Shown here piece after piece: positions 21,660 through 35,000 of a stretch of 64,000 nucleotides of DNA. This DNA is from Athripsodes cinereus (lineage: Eukaryota > Arthropoda > Insecta > Trichoptera > Leptoceridae). Positions within the stretch are counted from its first letter, which is position 1. Each line of letters starts with the position of its first letter. The notes beneath the pieces were generated by a model. That model did no database searches. It was not told where the DNA came from and saw only the letters and a program-made list of their open reading frames with translations. The translations under genes were made by a program, and so were the position numbers. The DNA lies in contig OX388318.1 of the NCBI GenBank assembly GCA_947579605.1, positions 25,964,098 through 26,028,097 on the forward strand, read 5' to 3'.

Positions 21660-23350
21660 TGATACCTTTTTGCAATCTTTGTCTCTACTTTTAACATATT
21701 TTAATATCAATATTATAAAGTAATATGTTCATGCCTTGTTTTCAAAGATTTATTATTTTGTTTAAATTGACTATACTTAACTACATGATTTTCAAGATTT
21801 ATATTATTATATGAGAATTGAACGGCAAACAATATCCAGTTTTTGACTTAGTTAACACACAAGTATAAAAAAAAGATTTGATCATCAAAGTCATAACATA
21901 CCTACTTAATATTCAAATACTCAAAATTTTCAACTAAATAAACAATTTCTGAATATATTTCATTTTCCGATTTAAAATTAAGATAAAATGCTAATTCTTT
22001 GAGAAATTGATAGTTTTAAATTCTCAGATCAAATTAAATTTAATTAATTTAAATTATTAATCTAGTAATGGCTATAAGCCTTTCCTTAATTAATGAGCAA
22101 ATATTCAATAATTTTTTTAATTTTATGTACAAGTTTTGCATCTATTAAGATACCTTAAGTATTAACCCTTATTTTCCGAATTTTTCAGATAAAATGTATA
22201 AATTATTTTTGCACATAATATAATAAATAACTAATTAACATTTAATATAAAACAAAAAATGTAGAACAAAATAAACACAATGAAATAAATAACAGAACTA
22301 TTACTAACATAAGACTTTAATTTAATACAGTTTTAATCTATATTAAAATAAATTAAGAATTAATATTGTCATTTCTGAATAACTAGTATAAAATTAAAGT
22401 TATCGTTAAAAAAAAATCGTAAATAATTTTATATCTTTTTGGGATGAACAGTAAAGTGCCCAAGTATTCAAAATAATAAAAAATAATTCTTATAATTTTT
22501 ATGAATAAAAATTCTCTGCCATCTTCACAAGAAATGCGGCATTTTAAAATGATTCATGAACTCAGACAAAAACAAATTAAATAATACATCCTAATATTTA
22601 CAATTAATTACCCTCATATTTCCAATATATTGCGTTATAATAAATGTACACAGTATAAAAATAAAACTAATTTATTGCACAAATTAATATTGCGTCATTA
22701 TCCTTACCTAATATTGCACTGCCGGCCATATCACAATAAATATTGCACAACTCTTACAACGATATTGCAACTTAAAACGAAAATTAAAATTCTTTTTAAA
22801 TATTGAAACAGTTAAAAAAGAATGATAAAAAAGATTGAAAATAAAGTATCACTTGAAGTGGATTTTATTGAAAATTTTTGAGTCGAACGAAAATTAAATT
22901 TTATAAATTTAGCAATGGAAAATGCCGGGTTAAAAAACTCATACATATAAAAAAAGAAAATTTTATAATTACACATCAAAATATTAATTCAACCGTAAAT
23001 AATTCGAAAAAAAAAACAGAAAAGTACCGAAAGTAAAATGAGAATACACAAAGGCGAAAGTTTGTCAAAATACATACTTCTTGTTTTTAATTTGTTTGAA
23101 GTTACAATTCGCAGCAAAAGTTGATTTAATAAATTGCACGACATTTTACTAAACTAATCTTAAACTAAGTATTGCTTTCTTAAAAAATTAATAAATACAA
23201 CTAACTTACTAATTATTAAATAGGACATATAATATAAAAAATATACAGGATTCATTTGTAAATAAAATACTTATTGAAAAGATTGCACACAGTATTGCAC
23301 TTGATTACAAAAATACTAAAGTAAAATGTTCTAAGTATTTCAATTTATTT
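21660..23350. other. AT-rich 3' flank / 3' UTR of sha
   Basis: Extremely AT-rich, with no gene on either strand. It contains several minus-strand AATAAA signals (for example TTTATT at 23344-23349, 22863-22869 and 22668-22675) that could end the sha transcript. Which one is used cannot be told from sequence. Confidence 0.5.
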
Positions 23351-26062
23351 TTAAGTAGAGATTAAACTAGATGGCCTATCATCGGAACTCCTTCCACTAT
23401 CAGCTGAGTTGACAGCGTAAGGAACTTTCCTAAAACTACCAAAGAATACTGAATGTGTCTCAACACTCTCTGCTCCAGATTCACTCCTTGCATCTTCTAT
23501 AGACTCATCTGTTTCACTTCCACTGAATTTTGTCTCTTTAACAATTGTCTTCCTAATAACTTGCTTTGATTCATTTGAATCAGTACTGAGATATCCAGAA
23601 TCTTCTTTGTAATATCTTATACCTTGTCTGAAGGTTTTTCTTGTCGACCCTGGTCTATCTCTGGGTGACTTGCGTGGTGTTAAAGGATTTTTCGCTTTTC
23701 TTCCAGCTTTTGGTGTTTGGAATTCACGAAACTTTGGTGCTGGTTTGGATGTAACACAAGTCACCTTTCCGCTAGTTACCTGCTCTACAATATCATGTTC
23801 AACGTTCAATATTTTGCTTTTGTATTCTACTATAGGGAGGATCTGATTTGTTTTCCCATAAATTTGTTGAAGATGTTCGTCAACGGGAGATACCTTCTCA
23901 TAGTCTGAGGATTGTGCACTGCAGACAGAAGCGCCCGATGGACAGCGGAGTCCCGGTGATAGCTCTGAAGGCGGGGTTGGAGCTCTCGCCTTCCTCCCTG
24001 GTGAAGCTATCACATTGCTATGAATAACTTTCTGCAAATTGGGGCTTCTGACATCCTCGTTTTTTGGAGGTAAAGGTGGTGCTGGTGATTTGACTAATCT
24101 TGGTGGCTTAGGATATTCGTACACATTAGCCTCTTCATATGGAATAATATCTGGTGGATTGAGTTTATTTGTTCCTTTTACGCTTGGTGGTGTACATTCA
24201 CGTTGTCTTCTACAATGACGAGATTCTAAAGTTAGTAATCTGCCCTCATCTGAATCTATTATAATATCTGTATTCTCTATTATCTCATAATCTTGAGAAT
24301 CTCCAAATTCTTGGGAGTCATCAGTATCAAGATATTTCACAAATGGATTTATTGGTGAATTATCTTTCTTTTCGTATAGTTTCTTGATATTTTCGACATT
24401 TTCTTTGCTTTTAGTGGGTTCAATGGTTTCCTTTGACAAAATACTGCCAACTTTTTTATTACCGGGTTGACTACATTTTTGAAGTGAGTCTACGAGAAGT
24501 GTTGTATTGTTTTGAGGCACGTGAATTTTTAGCTTTGTTGGTTTTCTATCGAGTGTATCTGGTTCAAAGTCGTCAGATTCATGAATTTTAATATAATTCT
24601 CGGGAGGATCTTTCACTTCTATTGTCAACTGTCCCAACTTTTCTCCATGGTTTGGAAATCCCCCATTAGATTTTCTTTTACCAAATGTAGATGTATCAGA
24701 TTCACTAGGAGAAGTAGGAGCGCTGCCAAAGTTGTAACCATTATTTACGTAAACCTCACTCACCAAATTATAATCAGTACGTATTGGATTAGGAAAATTA
24801 TAAATATGGTTTTCAAAAGCGTTGAATATATTTTTATTTTCTGGTTGAGCTTCAACTTGCTCATAATCTTCAGTTTTTGTCACCTTTTCTTGGCTTTTAT
24901 TTGAAATTCTAGAAGTTGGTCGGCTTCCAGTTCCAACCTTATATACAGCATTTCTCATTGTCATTTCTTCATCCATCGGTAATGCTGTACTTAGAGTAGG
25001 GCTAGTTTGTGAAGAAGATATGTCTGCATAGTCAGTAGGTGTATGAAACCCTTTACCACGCTCTAAGCTATCAGTTTCATAATCAATACTAGAAGTTTTC
25101 TCAAGAGTATTGGTTTCTGATTTATCATTTAATAAAGACTCTAAGGTCTTGGAATTTCTAGGGGGCTTAACAATACTTTTTGGTGATCCAACTTTATTTT
25201 TGTCGACCGCTAGCGCTTCGTTTATCATATCTGGTAGACGACGATCTTTTGAAGGTTTGTTAGAATGTGAATGTCGATGATTTAATTGAGGTTCGGGAAT
25301 CTTAACACCGATTGACGAGATGTCTTTGATTTTAGCGACAGTTGATACATTCTCTGTATGACTGTGTAAATGAGATATATTGCTTAAGTTTGGTAGAGGA
25401 ATATTGAATGTCCTGATAGGTGGCTCAGATCTCACAGAAGAAGGAGAATTCTTCTTTTTTATTATAAAATTATTTGCATCGTCTTCAGCATATAATGATT
25501 TTGTTGTAAAGTCATAGTATTGACGAGATTGTTTGATATTGTCCTTTGGTAAAGATAGTAGAGAGTTCAACATGCCGAGAGCGCTTGAACTAGAAGTATC
25601 GTGAGATATTTTATATTGAGCTAGAGAATTTAAATCTCTAGATTGTGTTTCATGTTGTGAGTTTAATGGAGATGCTTTAGAAGCGGGAACACTTTCAAGC
25701 CATTTTCTTATGCTGTTCTGCTTATTCAAATTATTATTATTCGAAGAACAGTTGTGACAAACTAATCCACTGGAAATATCTGAAGACAGTGGTGGCATAT
25801 CTTGTAGGAATCTTCTTTCACATCCTGGACATCCAGAACAATATGCTTTCCTTCTATTATTTTCCCTTTTTAAGCTAACAACACTACTTCTTTGACTTCC
25901 GATATGGAAGAAATTAGACGGAGGCTCGATCGGCTGATAAACATCCTCTTCTGGAATACCACCTAAACTTGGTGTGAATCTCTTTGCTGACATTTTATGT
26001 TTAGCGATGGAAATGACTTCTCTAATTTTCATTAGAAATTCAATGGCTGCTGGTGGTGGGGC
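23351..26062 (-). CDS. sha: sha last exon (903 codons)
   Basis: 2,712 bp. The acceptor TTCTTTAATAG lies just before 26062, and the frame stays open to TAA at 23351-23353. It starts APPPAAIEFLMKIREVI, so the internal Met at 26032 is not the start. It carries a Cys cluster (CSGCPGC, then CHNC, about 25755-25845) that could bind a metal, DVYQPIEPPSNFFHIG, a proline motif APPLPPK (about 24060-24090), DYEKVSPVDEHLQQIYG, and basic PRKSPRDRPGSTRK. The C-terminal half is disordered-looking, Ser/Thr-rich and acidic. A minus-strand AATAAA overlaps the region right after the stop. Confidence 0.95.
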   Translation of the reverse strand, partial: APPPAAIEFLMKIREVISIAKHKMSAKRFTPSLGGIPEEDVYQPIEPPSNFFHIGSQRSSVVSLKRENNRRKAYCSGCPGCERRFLQDMPPLSSDISSGLVCHNCSSNNNNLNKQNSIRKWLESVPASKASPLNSQHETQSRDLNSLAQYKISHDTSSSSALGMLNSLLSLPKDNIKQSRQYYDFTTKSLYAEDDANNFIIKKKNSPSSVRSEPPIRTFNIPLPNLSNISHLHSHTENVSTVAKIKDISSIGVKIPEPQLNHRHSHSNKPSKDRRLPDMINEALAVDKNKVGSPKSIVKPPRNSKTLESLLNDKSETNTLEKTSSIDYETDSLERGKGFHTPTDYADISSSQTSPTLSTALPMDEEMTMRNAVYKVGTGSRPTSRISNKSQEKVTKTEDYEQVEAQPENKNIFNAFENHIYNFPNPIRTDYNLVSEVYVNNGYNFGSAPTSPSESDTSTFGKRKSNGGFPNHGEKLGQLTIEVKDPPENYIKIHESDDFEPDTLDRKPTKLKIHVPQNNTTLLVDSLQKCSQPGNKKVGSILSKETIEPTKSKENVENIKKLYEKKDNSPINPFVKYLDTDDSQEFGDSQDYEIIENTDIIIDSDEGRLLTLESRHCRRQRECTPPSVKGTNKLNPPDIIPYEEANVYEYPKPPRLVKSPAPPLPPKNEDVRSPNLQKVIHSNVIASPGRKARAPTPPSELSPGLRCPSGASVCSAQSSDYEKVSPVDEHLQQIYGKTNQILPIVEYKSKILNVEHDIVEQVTSGKVTCVTSKPAPKFREFQTPKAGRKAKNPLTPRKSPRDRPGSTRKTFRQGIRYYKEDSGYLSTDSNESKQVIRKTIVKETKFSGSETDESIEDARSESGAESVETHSVFFGSFRKVPYAVNSADSGRSSDDRPSSLIST

Positions 26063-29000
26063 CTATTAAAGAATTTTGAAATGTTGAATGAATCAAGAAT
26101 ACATATTTAAGAGAAGAATGGGTTCGAGAAGAAAAAATATTTTCTTACCAGGAGAAGATGTGGTTCAAAGTAAGCGGGATTAAAATAAAGTTTTTTTCTT
26201 GTATTTCCAATAGGTAAGGACTCTGGTCTGTCATCTCGAAAATCAAAAGTTTCCACTATGGACACATTCTCTTCAGGTAAACGTTCAATGCTGTTTTCAT
26301 CTCTTGGTGGAAAACTTTCTGCTTTGTAATAACTTTCATAGATTCTCCTTCTGTGATCAATATGAACCATTGGATGCACAGTCACAGATGTTACTTGGTG
26401 CTAAAAGAACAAAGATTTTAGTAAAATGTATAATTTACATGCTTAAGTATAGTTTAAATATTAAAAATAAAACCGAGTAAATCTCACCGCATTGTGTGTC
26501 ATTTCCTCGCTGGTATCCCCATCATCGATTGGTTCATTCTCATCAGTATGACATTCATCTGATTCAGTGAGGAAGTCATCTTTGAGCATATTGCTATCAT
26601 GAAAATGTCTTTCAATATTCAGCAATGGATTGCTTTTGATAACTCCATCTTCACCATGTGTAGTTTGTGGATGAGACATCAAGGCAGCTCTTCTGTCTCT
26701 TTCCACATGTTCAATATCTCTTTTCCTCACTGGTTCTCTTTTGGATTTTGGTCCTAATTTTCCAACTTTGTCTTCTGGATCTCCTTCGCTTTTTGCTCTC
26801 CTTTTTTTGATGTGAAGATAAAGAAAAACTGATGCTACATAAATTAAGCCTAGAAGTACAGAACTGATTCCAATGGCAATGTATTCTGACATGCTGAGTC
26901 CGGGTGAAGATGACTCTTCAGAGAATCTTGCATTGGGCGCAAACAGAACTTCACTAACATCTGAAAACAAAAAATATGAAATGAAAACTTTAGAGAGAAT
27001 AAGCCCGATTATTTTTGTGATTTTAGCAAATGGAACAAAATAATAATGAGTTAAGAATTTCATGCTTCGTAGAAAATTAGCCATAGAATAAATCTTCCAT
27101 TCTGCTATTCGTGAAGTATCACGAAAAAGACTTTTATTTCGAACTCAACGGTGTGCTGTCACCCATCCTGAATATCTCTTTTTTAACATGGAGAGGACAG
27201 TTCGTATGTAAGTCTATTGAATATAAACAGCAAGTTTATTGACTACATTACTTATAAGACCGAGAGACGCCTAAATGGACCAACTGAAGAGGGACATGAG
27301 CTGTGGCTCATATATGGAGTTGAAGAGACTGGCTGAGAATAGGGAGGAGTGGAGAAATAAGTCAAAACTCGTTGCAGACCAATCCAATGGATTGTAACTC
27401 ATTATATATACTTATAAGAGATAAATAAAATTCCATGTGACTCACTTGTGACATGTCTAGTTGGTGACCCTGCAACTCTGAATGCAGCACATGGAGTGAA
27501 TACTCCAAGTAAGGATGTGGGCACTGCACCGAGACTAGCTTTAGACGAATGACTGGATCCGCCCAAAGCTGCCACGTCTCTGCAAAGCAGTTGGACCACC
27601 AAAAGTCTCCCTTCCATTCTTTGGCGCATTTCTTGTTCACCAGCCCACTGTGAAAAATCAAAAAGCAGTGAATGTAGTTAAGTCTAAGAAATTAAAGATG
27701 TATAGGTATTATGTGTAGCTAGGTCTTGGATACCATACTTGTTGGAATATACATGTCTCTGTGTCTGCGAGAGGAGGTGAATGGAGAGAGTTTTAAAAGA
27801 GGACTGAAGACACACCATTTTGCTGGAAGTTTCGGGTGATGGATACGATAAACGGCGCCCTTGAGGTCATGTTATGAGTAAACGGCGCTTTACAAATTGT
27901 CCATATATATATATATATATAGAGAAATATAAAACTTTTTTTTAGAAAACTTTGACTGTGGTTGTGGATTCTGGGCCATGCTTTTGTAAAAAATCATTAA
28001 AATTTTTATGAGTATATTTCTTTGTTCTTTCTTAGAAACATTTTTTCATATAAATTTCTATCTCAATCCTCATTCCCTTTTTATCCTATAACATCGTGCA
28101 TTAATATATTTTATTAAAATCTTCATTTCAACTTTAAATTTTTATTTTACTTTTTCAAGATATAATCAATTTATCTCTTTGTCGATTCATTTGTTTTACT
28201 ATCTCTCTACACTTATCTTTTAAGCTTTAATCAATTATATTTGATTTCATCTGTCTATCTAACTTATTTTAATATGTTAAATTTTTAAATTTTTTATGTA
28301 CGTATTACTTTTAATATTATGCATCTTTAGCTGTAGCTTTGATTATATGAAGTGGAATAGTAAACGATTCCTTAATACATATTACTTCATTTAATATGTA
28401 TTATATAAACACAAAAAAATATTGAATCACATTAAATTTTTTCATTATATACAGATTTTGAAACGTTAAAAGAAAGTAGACATCACATTATATTGAGACA
28501 TAAACTTTTACTACATCGCCATCGGTTCAAGTAAATAGCGATCTACAAAAACGATCCAGGTGATTGATTATATTTGCAATAAATCATTAGATTATGATCT
28601 ACATCTAACAGGTGATCCGTAGGTCTATATAAATATTTATAATGGCTCCATCACATTTTATAAAATGAACTTTGTTATGCGATAATGTATCAAGTCCCAT
28701 AAACCTCAAACCAAGATAATCTATTTTTCCTTTCCCCTTGATTTTTTTTGTTATTTATATTATTATTTCATATCTCATTTATTAAACAAAACAATTTTAA
28801 TTGATTCTACATTTTGAACACAATATAAAATTAACAATAAAATTTAAAAATAACATTAAATAACAAAAACCATAAAATATTAAAATAAATTTATGTATAT
28901 TCAAAATGTAGAACCCCAACATTATTCGAGTTGATTCTTCCATGATGTTCTATGAAATAGTACAATCCTTCCTTCTTACTATCCTGGTGGACGATAGAAG

Positions 29001-32000
29001 TACGGCCTTCTGCATGCTGTATTTGAGCCTGTCATCTACTCCCAGTTTTCTGAGATTGTTTGACAGACTCTTAGGTATTAAACCATTCACAGACAACACT
29101 ATAGGCACGATGATTGTGGTAGGTGTTCTCCACATATCTTTGATTTCGTGAGCAAGATCAAGATATTTTATTATCTTATCTTGCTCAGCTTTATTTAAAT
29201 TTTCATCGTGCGGTATAGTGATGTCTATGATGTATGTTTTACGGCATCTGCGATCAACCAACACAATATCTGGTCGATTAGCTAGAATAGTTCGATCAGT
29301 TGGTATTGGTCGATCCCAGTAGAGTTTAGTGTCATTGTTTTCAAGTACCGATACTGGACAATAATTATTATTATTATTGATTTGTGTTTTTGTGCTAGTG
29401 TGATGATTGAGTAAGCGAGCGAGACTGTGTATATGTAGGCATGTTGAGATGACCAGAATGTTAGGTACCTATGTTTTTTAAATAAATTGTGGCGCATGGT
29501 ATTGGATGATAGCTGATCTCTGAAAGATTAACCTTTTTCTAACTTTATATATGTAGTTATTGTCTGTTTTGTGTTTTTAATATTTATAAAATGAAATAAA
29601 ATTAAAAAATCTATACTAATCTTTACTTATCTATACTAGTCAAGTCTTTACTTATCTTTATTTATCTATACTATACTGACTATACCCTGGCGATGATGAT
29701 GATGATTTTGGATGATTTTATTTTATTTTGACGCCGTTTAACAGTCCCTAGACCGTCTCAAGGGCGCCAGTGAAAAGTTCAGTTTTTAATTTGCTTCTGA
29801 AGCTGGTGACAGTCTGACTATCTCTCAATGGCACCGGTAGGCGATTCCACGTAACCGGTCCAACAACACCAAAGGCCCTCTAATAGAAGTTAGACTTACC
29901 GGCTCTATTGGGCTCACATATCTTTATATTTTTAGCTCGATAAGTCTAACTTCTACGAGAGGGCCTTTGGTGTTGTTGGACCTGTTATGTGGAACACCGC
30001 CTACCGGTGCTGCTGAGAGATGGTCAGACGGTCACTAGCTTCAGAGGCAAACTAAAAACTGAACTCTTCACTGGCGCCCTTGAGACGGTCTAGGGACTGT
30101 AAAACGGCGTCATAAATAAAATAAAATCATCCAAAATCATCATAATCGTCATCGATATCTTTCACAAGTGAGCCAATAAAGGGTAAGTCATTTAAAATGG
30201 AAAGCAAACTTCATAGCTAGAATAAAGTTGTTGACTGTAGGCCTCTTACACTTTTTTGTAAGATTTCGAGTGTCCTGTAAAAGGTACGGATTCGTAAAAC
30301 ATCACGTTTTAAGATATTTTAAATCTTCAGTTCAGTGATGAGGTTGACAGCCATGCCACTGAATTAAGATGTTTAATGTCTTATACAAATTGTTTTGATG
30401 ATTTGATACATTGTTCCATAACAGTATCCATATAATATAACTGTTACTCAGTATGTAATCTGTATTTTCCTATGATTCTATGTTATTTTATTCGCTATCC
30501 GCTACTAGCATTTGATAACGTGTATATAATACTATAATCATAAACATACTGTATAATTATTACTATTAAAATGTGTAACATTTATAGTAATTTCGTCAGG
30601 AATGCGGCCCCATCTTGGTGACTATATAATCTATATACATGAAGTACGGTGACCATGATGAATTAATTAATTCGCAAAGAATATAAAAAAAATGCATACA
30701 CACCAAGCCACACGAAAAGTAAGCTATTAAGTAAAAACACTAGAAAGTTGTGCTGTTATTTAGTTTAAAAAATATCGAAGATGTAAAATAATTCCTTATG
30801 TTAATAATAATAATAATAAAAATAATAACAGGCTCAAATACAGCATGCAGAAGGCCGTACTTCTATCGTCCACCAGGATAGTAAGAAGGTTTTTGTCCCT
30901 GTAGCTCTGTAAGTGATCTCCCATGATTGTACTATTTCATAGAACATCATGGAAGAATCAACTCGAATAATGTTGGGGTTCTACATTTTGAATATACCTA
31001 AATTTATTTTAATATTTTATGGTTTTTGTTATTTAATGTTATTTTAAAATTTTATTGTTAATCTTATATTGTGTTCAAAATGTAGAATAAAATATTGTTT
31101 TGTTAAATAAATGAGATATGAGATAATAATAATAAAGGTTTATTGACAGAACATAATACAAAGTTTGTACAAGAAACACAATAAATAGAAACAGTGCTCT
31201 GTCAAATGGCGGACTTGTTGCAGAGCAACATCTTCCAGCCAACCATTCGAAAGAAGAAAAAAACTAAAAAAAAGAATAAATACTCAAATTAAAAATAAAA
31301 ATATATACAAGAAAATGCATACATATATAAAATATAAAAAGATATAAGAATAAATAGTAAATTAAGTAAATTAATTACGATCTTCAAAAATTAAATTGTT
31401 TTTTTGAATAAATCTCACAAGAAAGGAAGTCAGTAGACCAATTGCGTGTCAAAACTATAGGACACTATACTATAAGATAAAACACTTCAAGAAATCTTTT
31501 TTTGTGTTTTATTTATTTATTTACTTTAAAAGTTAAAACTGATAAAGTACACAAATGTACATTTTATATATAAACGTGTCACATATTAACTAAGCAGAGT
31601 ATCCTCAATAACGAAATTAATTAATTATGATAAAAATAATATTACGCTGTTTCATTCCATAAAATTAAAATGCCAATTCTATATACGTGAAAAGTCATAA
31701 AAGGACCCCTTCAATAAAAATAAAACAATCAATGTCTTTCAAGCCTTGAAACACAAATATGTTTGATAGCAAAATTTGATTGGTTGACATTAACAATTTT
31801 TCCTATCCTATCTAAATAATTGTTATATCTAATTTAATCTATCCTTTAATTATTTCTTTGTTGTTTTTATTTTAGTTTTTGTTTAATGGGTTAGTTGAGA
31901 GATATCGCGCCTCTGCGATAAACTCGCCCATTGCACTTAATTTATTTATCTAGTTAAAATTGTTTACTTTTTTATGTTGATTTTTTGTGCAATGAAGGTT

Positions 32001-35000
32001 TTTATTATTATTATTATCCTTACATTTTTCTCTACACTAATGCAATTTCGTGCACACCAATTTTTTTTACATAACACGTGTTAAAATTTTCATTCAAATG
32101 ATCAAGCCACGTAGTTCTCGGACGTACGCGTTTTTTATGCCACTACTTTCACATGGAAAAATGGACACCCTATCTCAGTACGGTATAAAAAAAACAATGT
32201 AAACAACAATCTATTAAAATAATAAACTAATTTCTCTACGCGACATTTATCCAATAATAAACACTAAATTAATTACTAAAACAAATACCAAATACAGAGC
32301 AATTTTACATAGGTAAACTGTTTATATAGATTTGAATATTAATTAAAATTTAGTCCGCCCCAAATATAATCTATTTGATACAACATATTAAACAATTTTT
32401 AAACTTTGGAGAATAAAATGTCCACTGCAGCATTTGTAAAGTGAATTCCATTATAAAAGATTATATTAAGTATTTTATAGGCGGACTTGAGTAATTTTTC
32501 AATTACGGACACATTTTATAATTGTTTGAAATAAAGTTAAATTGAATTATGCAATGAAGATTAAGTAACTGCATTCTGTTATATAAATATAAATTGACAA
32601 GAAAACACACACACTTGGAATGAAAAATACATGTCGGTTATTATTTATTTATTTTGTTAATATATATATTCTTATCTAAGTATTTATTAATAAAACAAGA
32701 TAGTAATTCCAGTGTTGATTTTATTTATTTGCGAGCCGACTTGAAGAGCTCTCGCTCTCATCGTCAGGCAAAACTAAATTGAAGCTTTATTTATTATAAA
32801 GTTGGGTATGTGACAAATAGAAAACAAAAAATGTAAAGGGATGAGCTATTATCAGGTGTAGACAACAGGTTATTATAATTTTGAAACACCGTGGTCGGCA
32901 TCATCTCCAGCATTTGATTTTATTTATTTATTTATTTTATATATTTATTCTTTTTGCACATCAACATTATATAACAGTGTTAACAAAACAATATAAAATT
33001 AAAAAAAAAACTAGGACGATGTGCAGTGGCGTGATTATCACTATAAAGTGATTTCTTCCATCTAACCGCTTTTGTAAGATAACGGAGAAACTACAGAAAA
33101 ACCCTTATCAGAGATAATGTATTTTTATAGAGGTTGCCACCTCTAGTTGACCTATAGTTTTAGAATGTCAACATTGGAAGATATATTTTATTATTAAATT
33201 ATCAATACAGATTTCTAACAAAAACCGTCGGTCGATAAATAAAAATTAATTCTTATCTAAGACTTATTTGGCAATGTTATAAAAATACTATTTGTGGGTC
33301 ACTACAATCGGATGAACAATTTGTTACGATTTAGAATTATACATGAGTTAATATATCTCACCTGAAGAAAGGTTCTGCCCTCATCCCTAAATAGTGTAAA
33401 GGGAACATCAGAGTCCACGCTGCTTCTCAGATCTATAAAGCCATTGCGGGTCAGAAACTGAGCACCACTCACTGCGCAAATGGGCGTTCTTACTCCTGAA
33501 AATAAAGAAAAAATACTGTTATATATACACATTTACCTTAGACTAGAGCTTGCACTCTGTTCAGTTTACATAAGAGAATTTGCTTGCGACGTGAAAGTTA
33601 AGTTATCCTTCCATTAAGGTTTTCAAAATAACGTCACATAATTAAAATAATCTTCACACAAAGGCTTTTCAGCAAAATGTTTACTCAGAGGAATCTTGGT
33701 TTAAAAAGATCTCCAACTGTTTATTCAAGAGTATACGTTTCAGTTACGTTAAGTTTCTGTAAAAGGCAAGTATTCGTAAAACGTCACGGAGTAAAAGACG
33801 TATAATATCTTCAATCAGCAATGATGACGTATGTATGCCACGCTTCCTAAATATTAAACGAAGTTTTCGTACCATATAGATTCTTCGTACCTTCGTGAGT
33901 GAAGATATTAAGAAAAAATTACAAATGATCAATAACACTTATATTTCAATGTATTTTATTTAAACTCTAACGTTTTCACCCACTTCAATGGGCATTCTCA
34001 AGAGTCCCGTCTCACCTAATGTTGTACCTACCAATACCACTCTCCACCCTTCTACTTCTATTCCTACACCCACCCCTCTCCCACGTCTATAACTATCCTC
34101 AATTTTTGTAAAGCACATTGACAAGAGTACTGAATCAGTATAATGTGCTTTACAAAAATTGTTATAGACGTGGGAGAGGGGTGGGTGTAGGAATAGAAGT
34201 AGAAGGGTGGAGAGTGGTATTGGTAGGTACAACATTAGGTGAGACGGGACTCTTGAGAATGCCCATTGAAGTGGGTGAAAACGTTAGAGTTTAAATAAAA
34301 TAAAGTGAAAATATAAGTGTTATTAATTATTTAATATGAATTTTCTCAGTGTAAACACTAACACCCTCCAACAATTGATATTAAGAATACTACTCGATAG
34401 ACAACAGAGGTGTCTTTGGTCATTCTTAGCTCTTCCACTTGGAGGTATTCTTGACTCATCCTCAAAAAACATCACACAGTCATTTTGTATCTTAGCTACG
34501 AAAACTGATACTTTCTCGCTAAGTTTTCTATAGTCGAACGACTACATATTTTCATATACATATTTTCTTGAAAATCGCTAAGTAGTTATATATGAAAAAT
34601 TTACCCTTTTTTCAACACAATAAATTACTTCTCCTTTTTAATAATAATATGTTAGATTAAAATCACTTTGGAAGCAATCTCCGGTTGCTCTTCCAAATCA
34701 AATTCAGTTCACGTATTTGTAATTCTTGAACAGTCTAATTACATAATTAACAGCACTAGAATACATAAATTACTTAAGAAACTCATAATTTATAAATTAT
34801 GTAAGCGAAGGGCAGTCAGAATATTAATACTGTATCCCATAATACATATGTATGTAGAATCATAATAGTTTATTACCATCATAAATATATCGATACAAAT
34901 AATTATATTTGTGATACCTTTTAAATATAAAATGCTAATGACTACACCTATATATCTGCTGCACTTTGAATATGAATCAATATACCTACTACTATTATAT

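Noticed and set aside
24581..24904. 107-codon plus-strand frame opposite the sha last exon
   Set aside because: Antisense shadow of a well-supported coding exon.
27362..27661. 99-codon frame MIFHSGLVNKKCAKEWKGDF over sha exon 3
   Set aside because: The phase set by the neighbouring exons selects the other frame (WAGEQEMRQRM...), and the long frame runs through the intron and splice sites.
33960..34235. 91-codon minus-strand frame
   Set aside because: Lies entirely within the perfect palindrome; openness follows from the inverted structure and no homology is recognisable.
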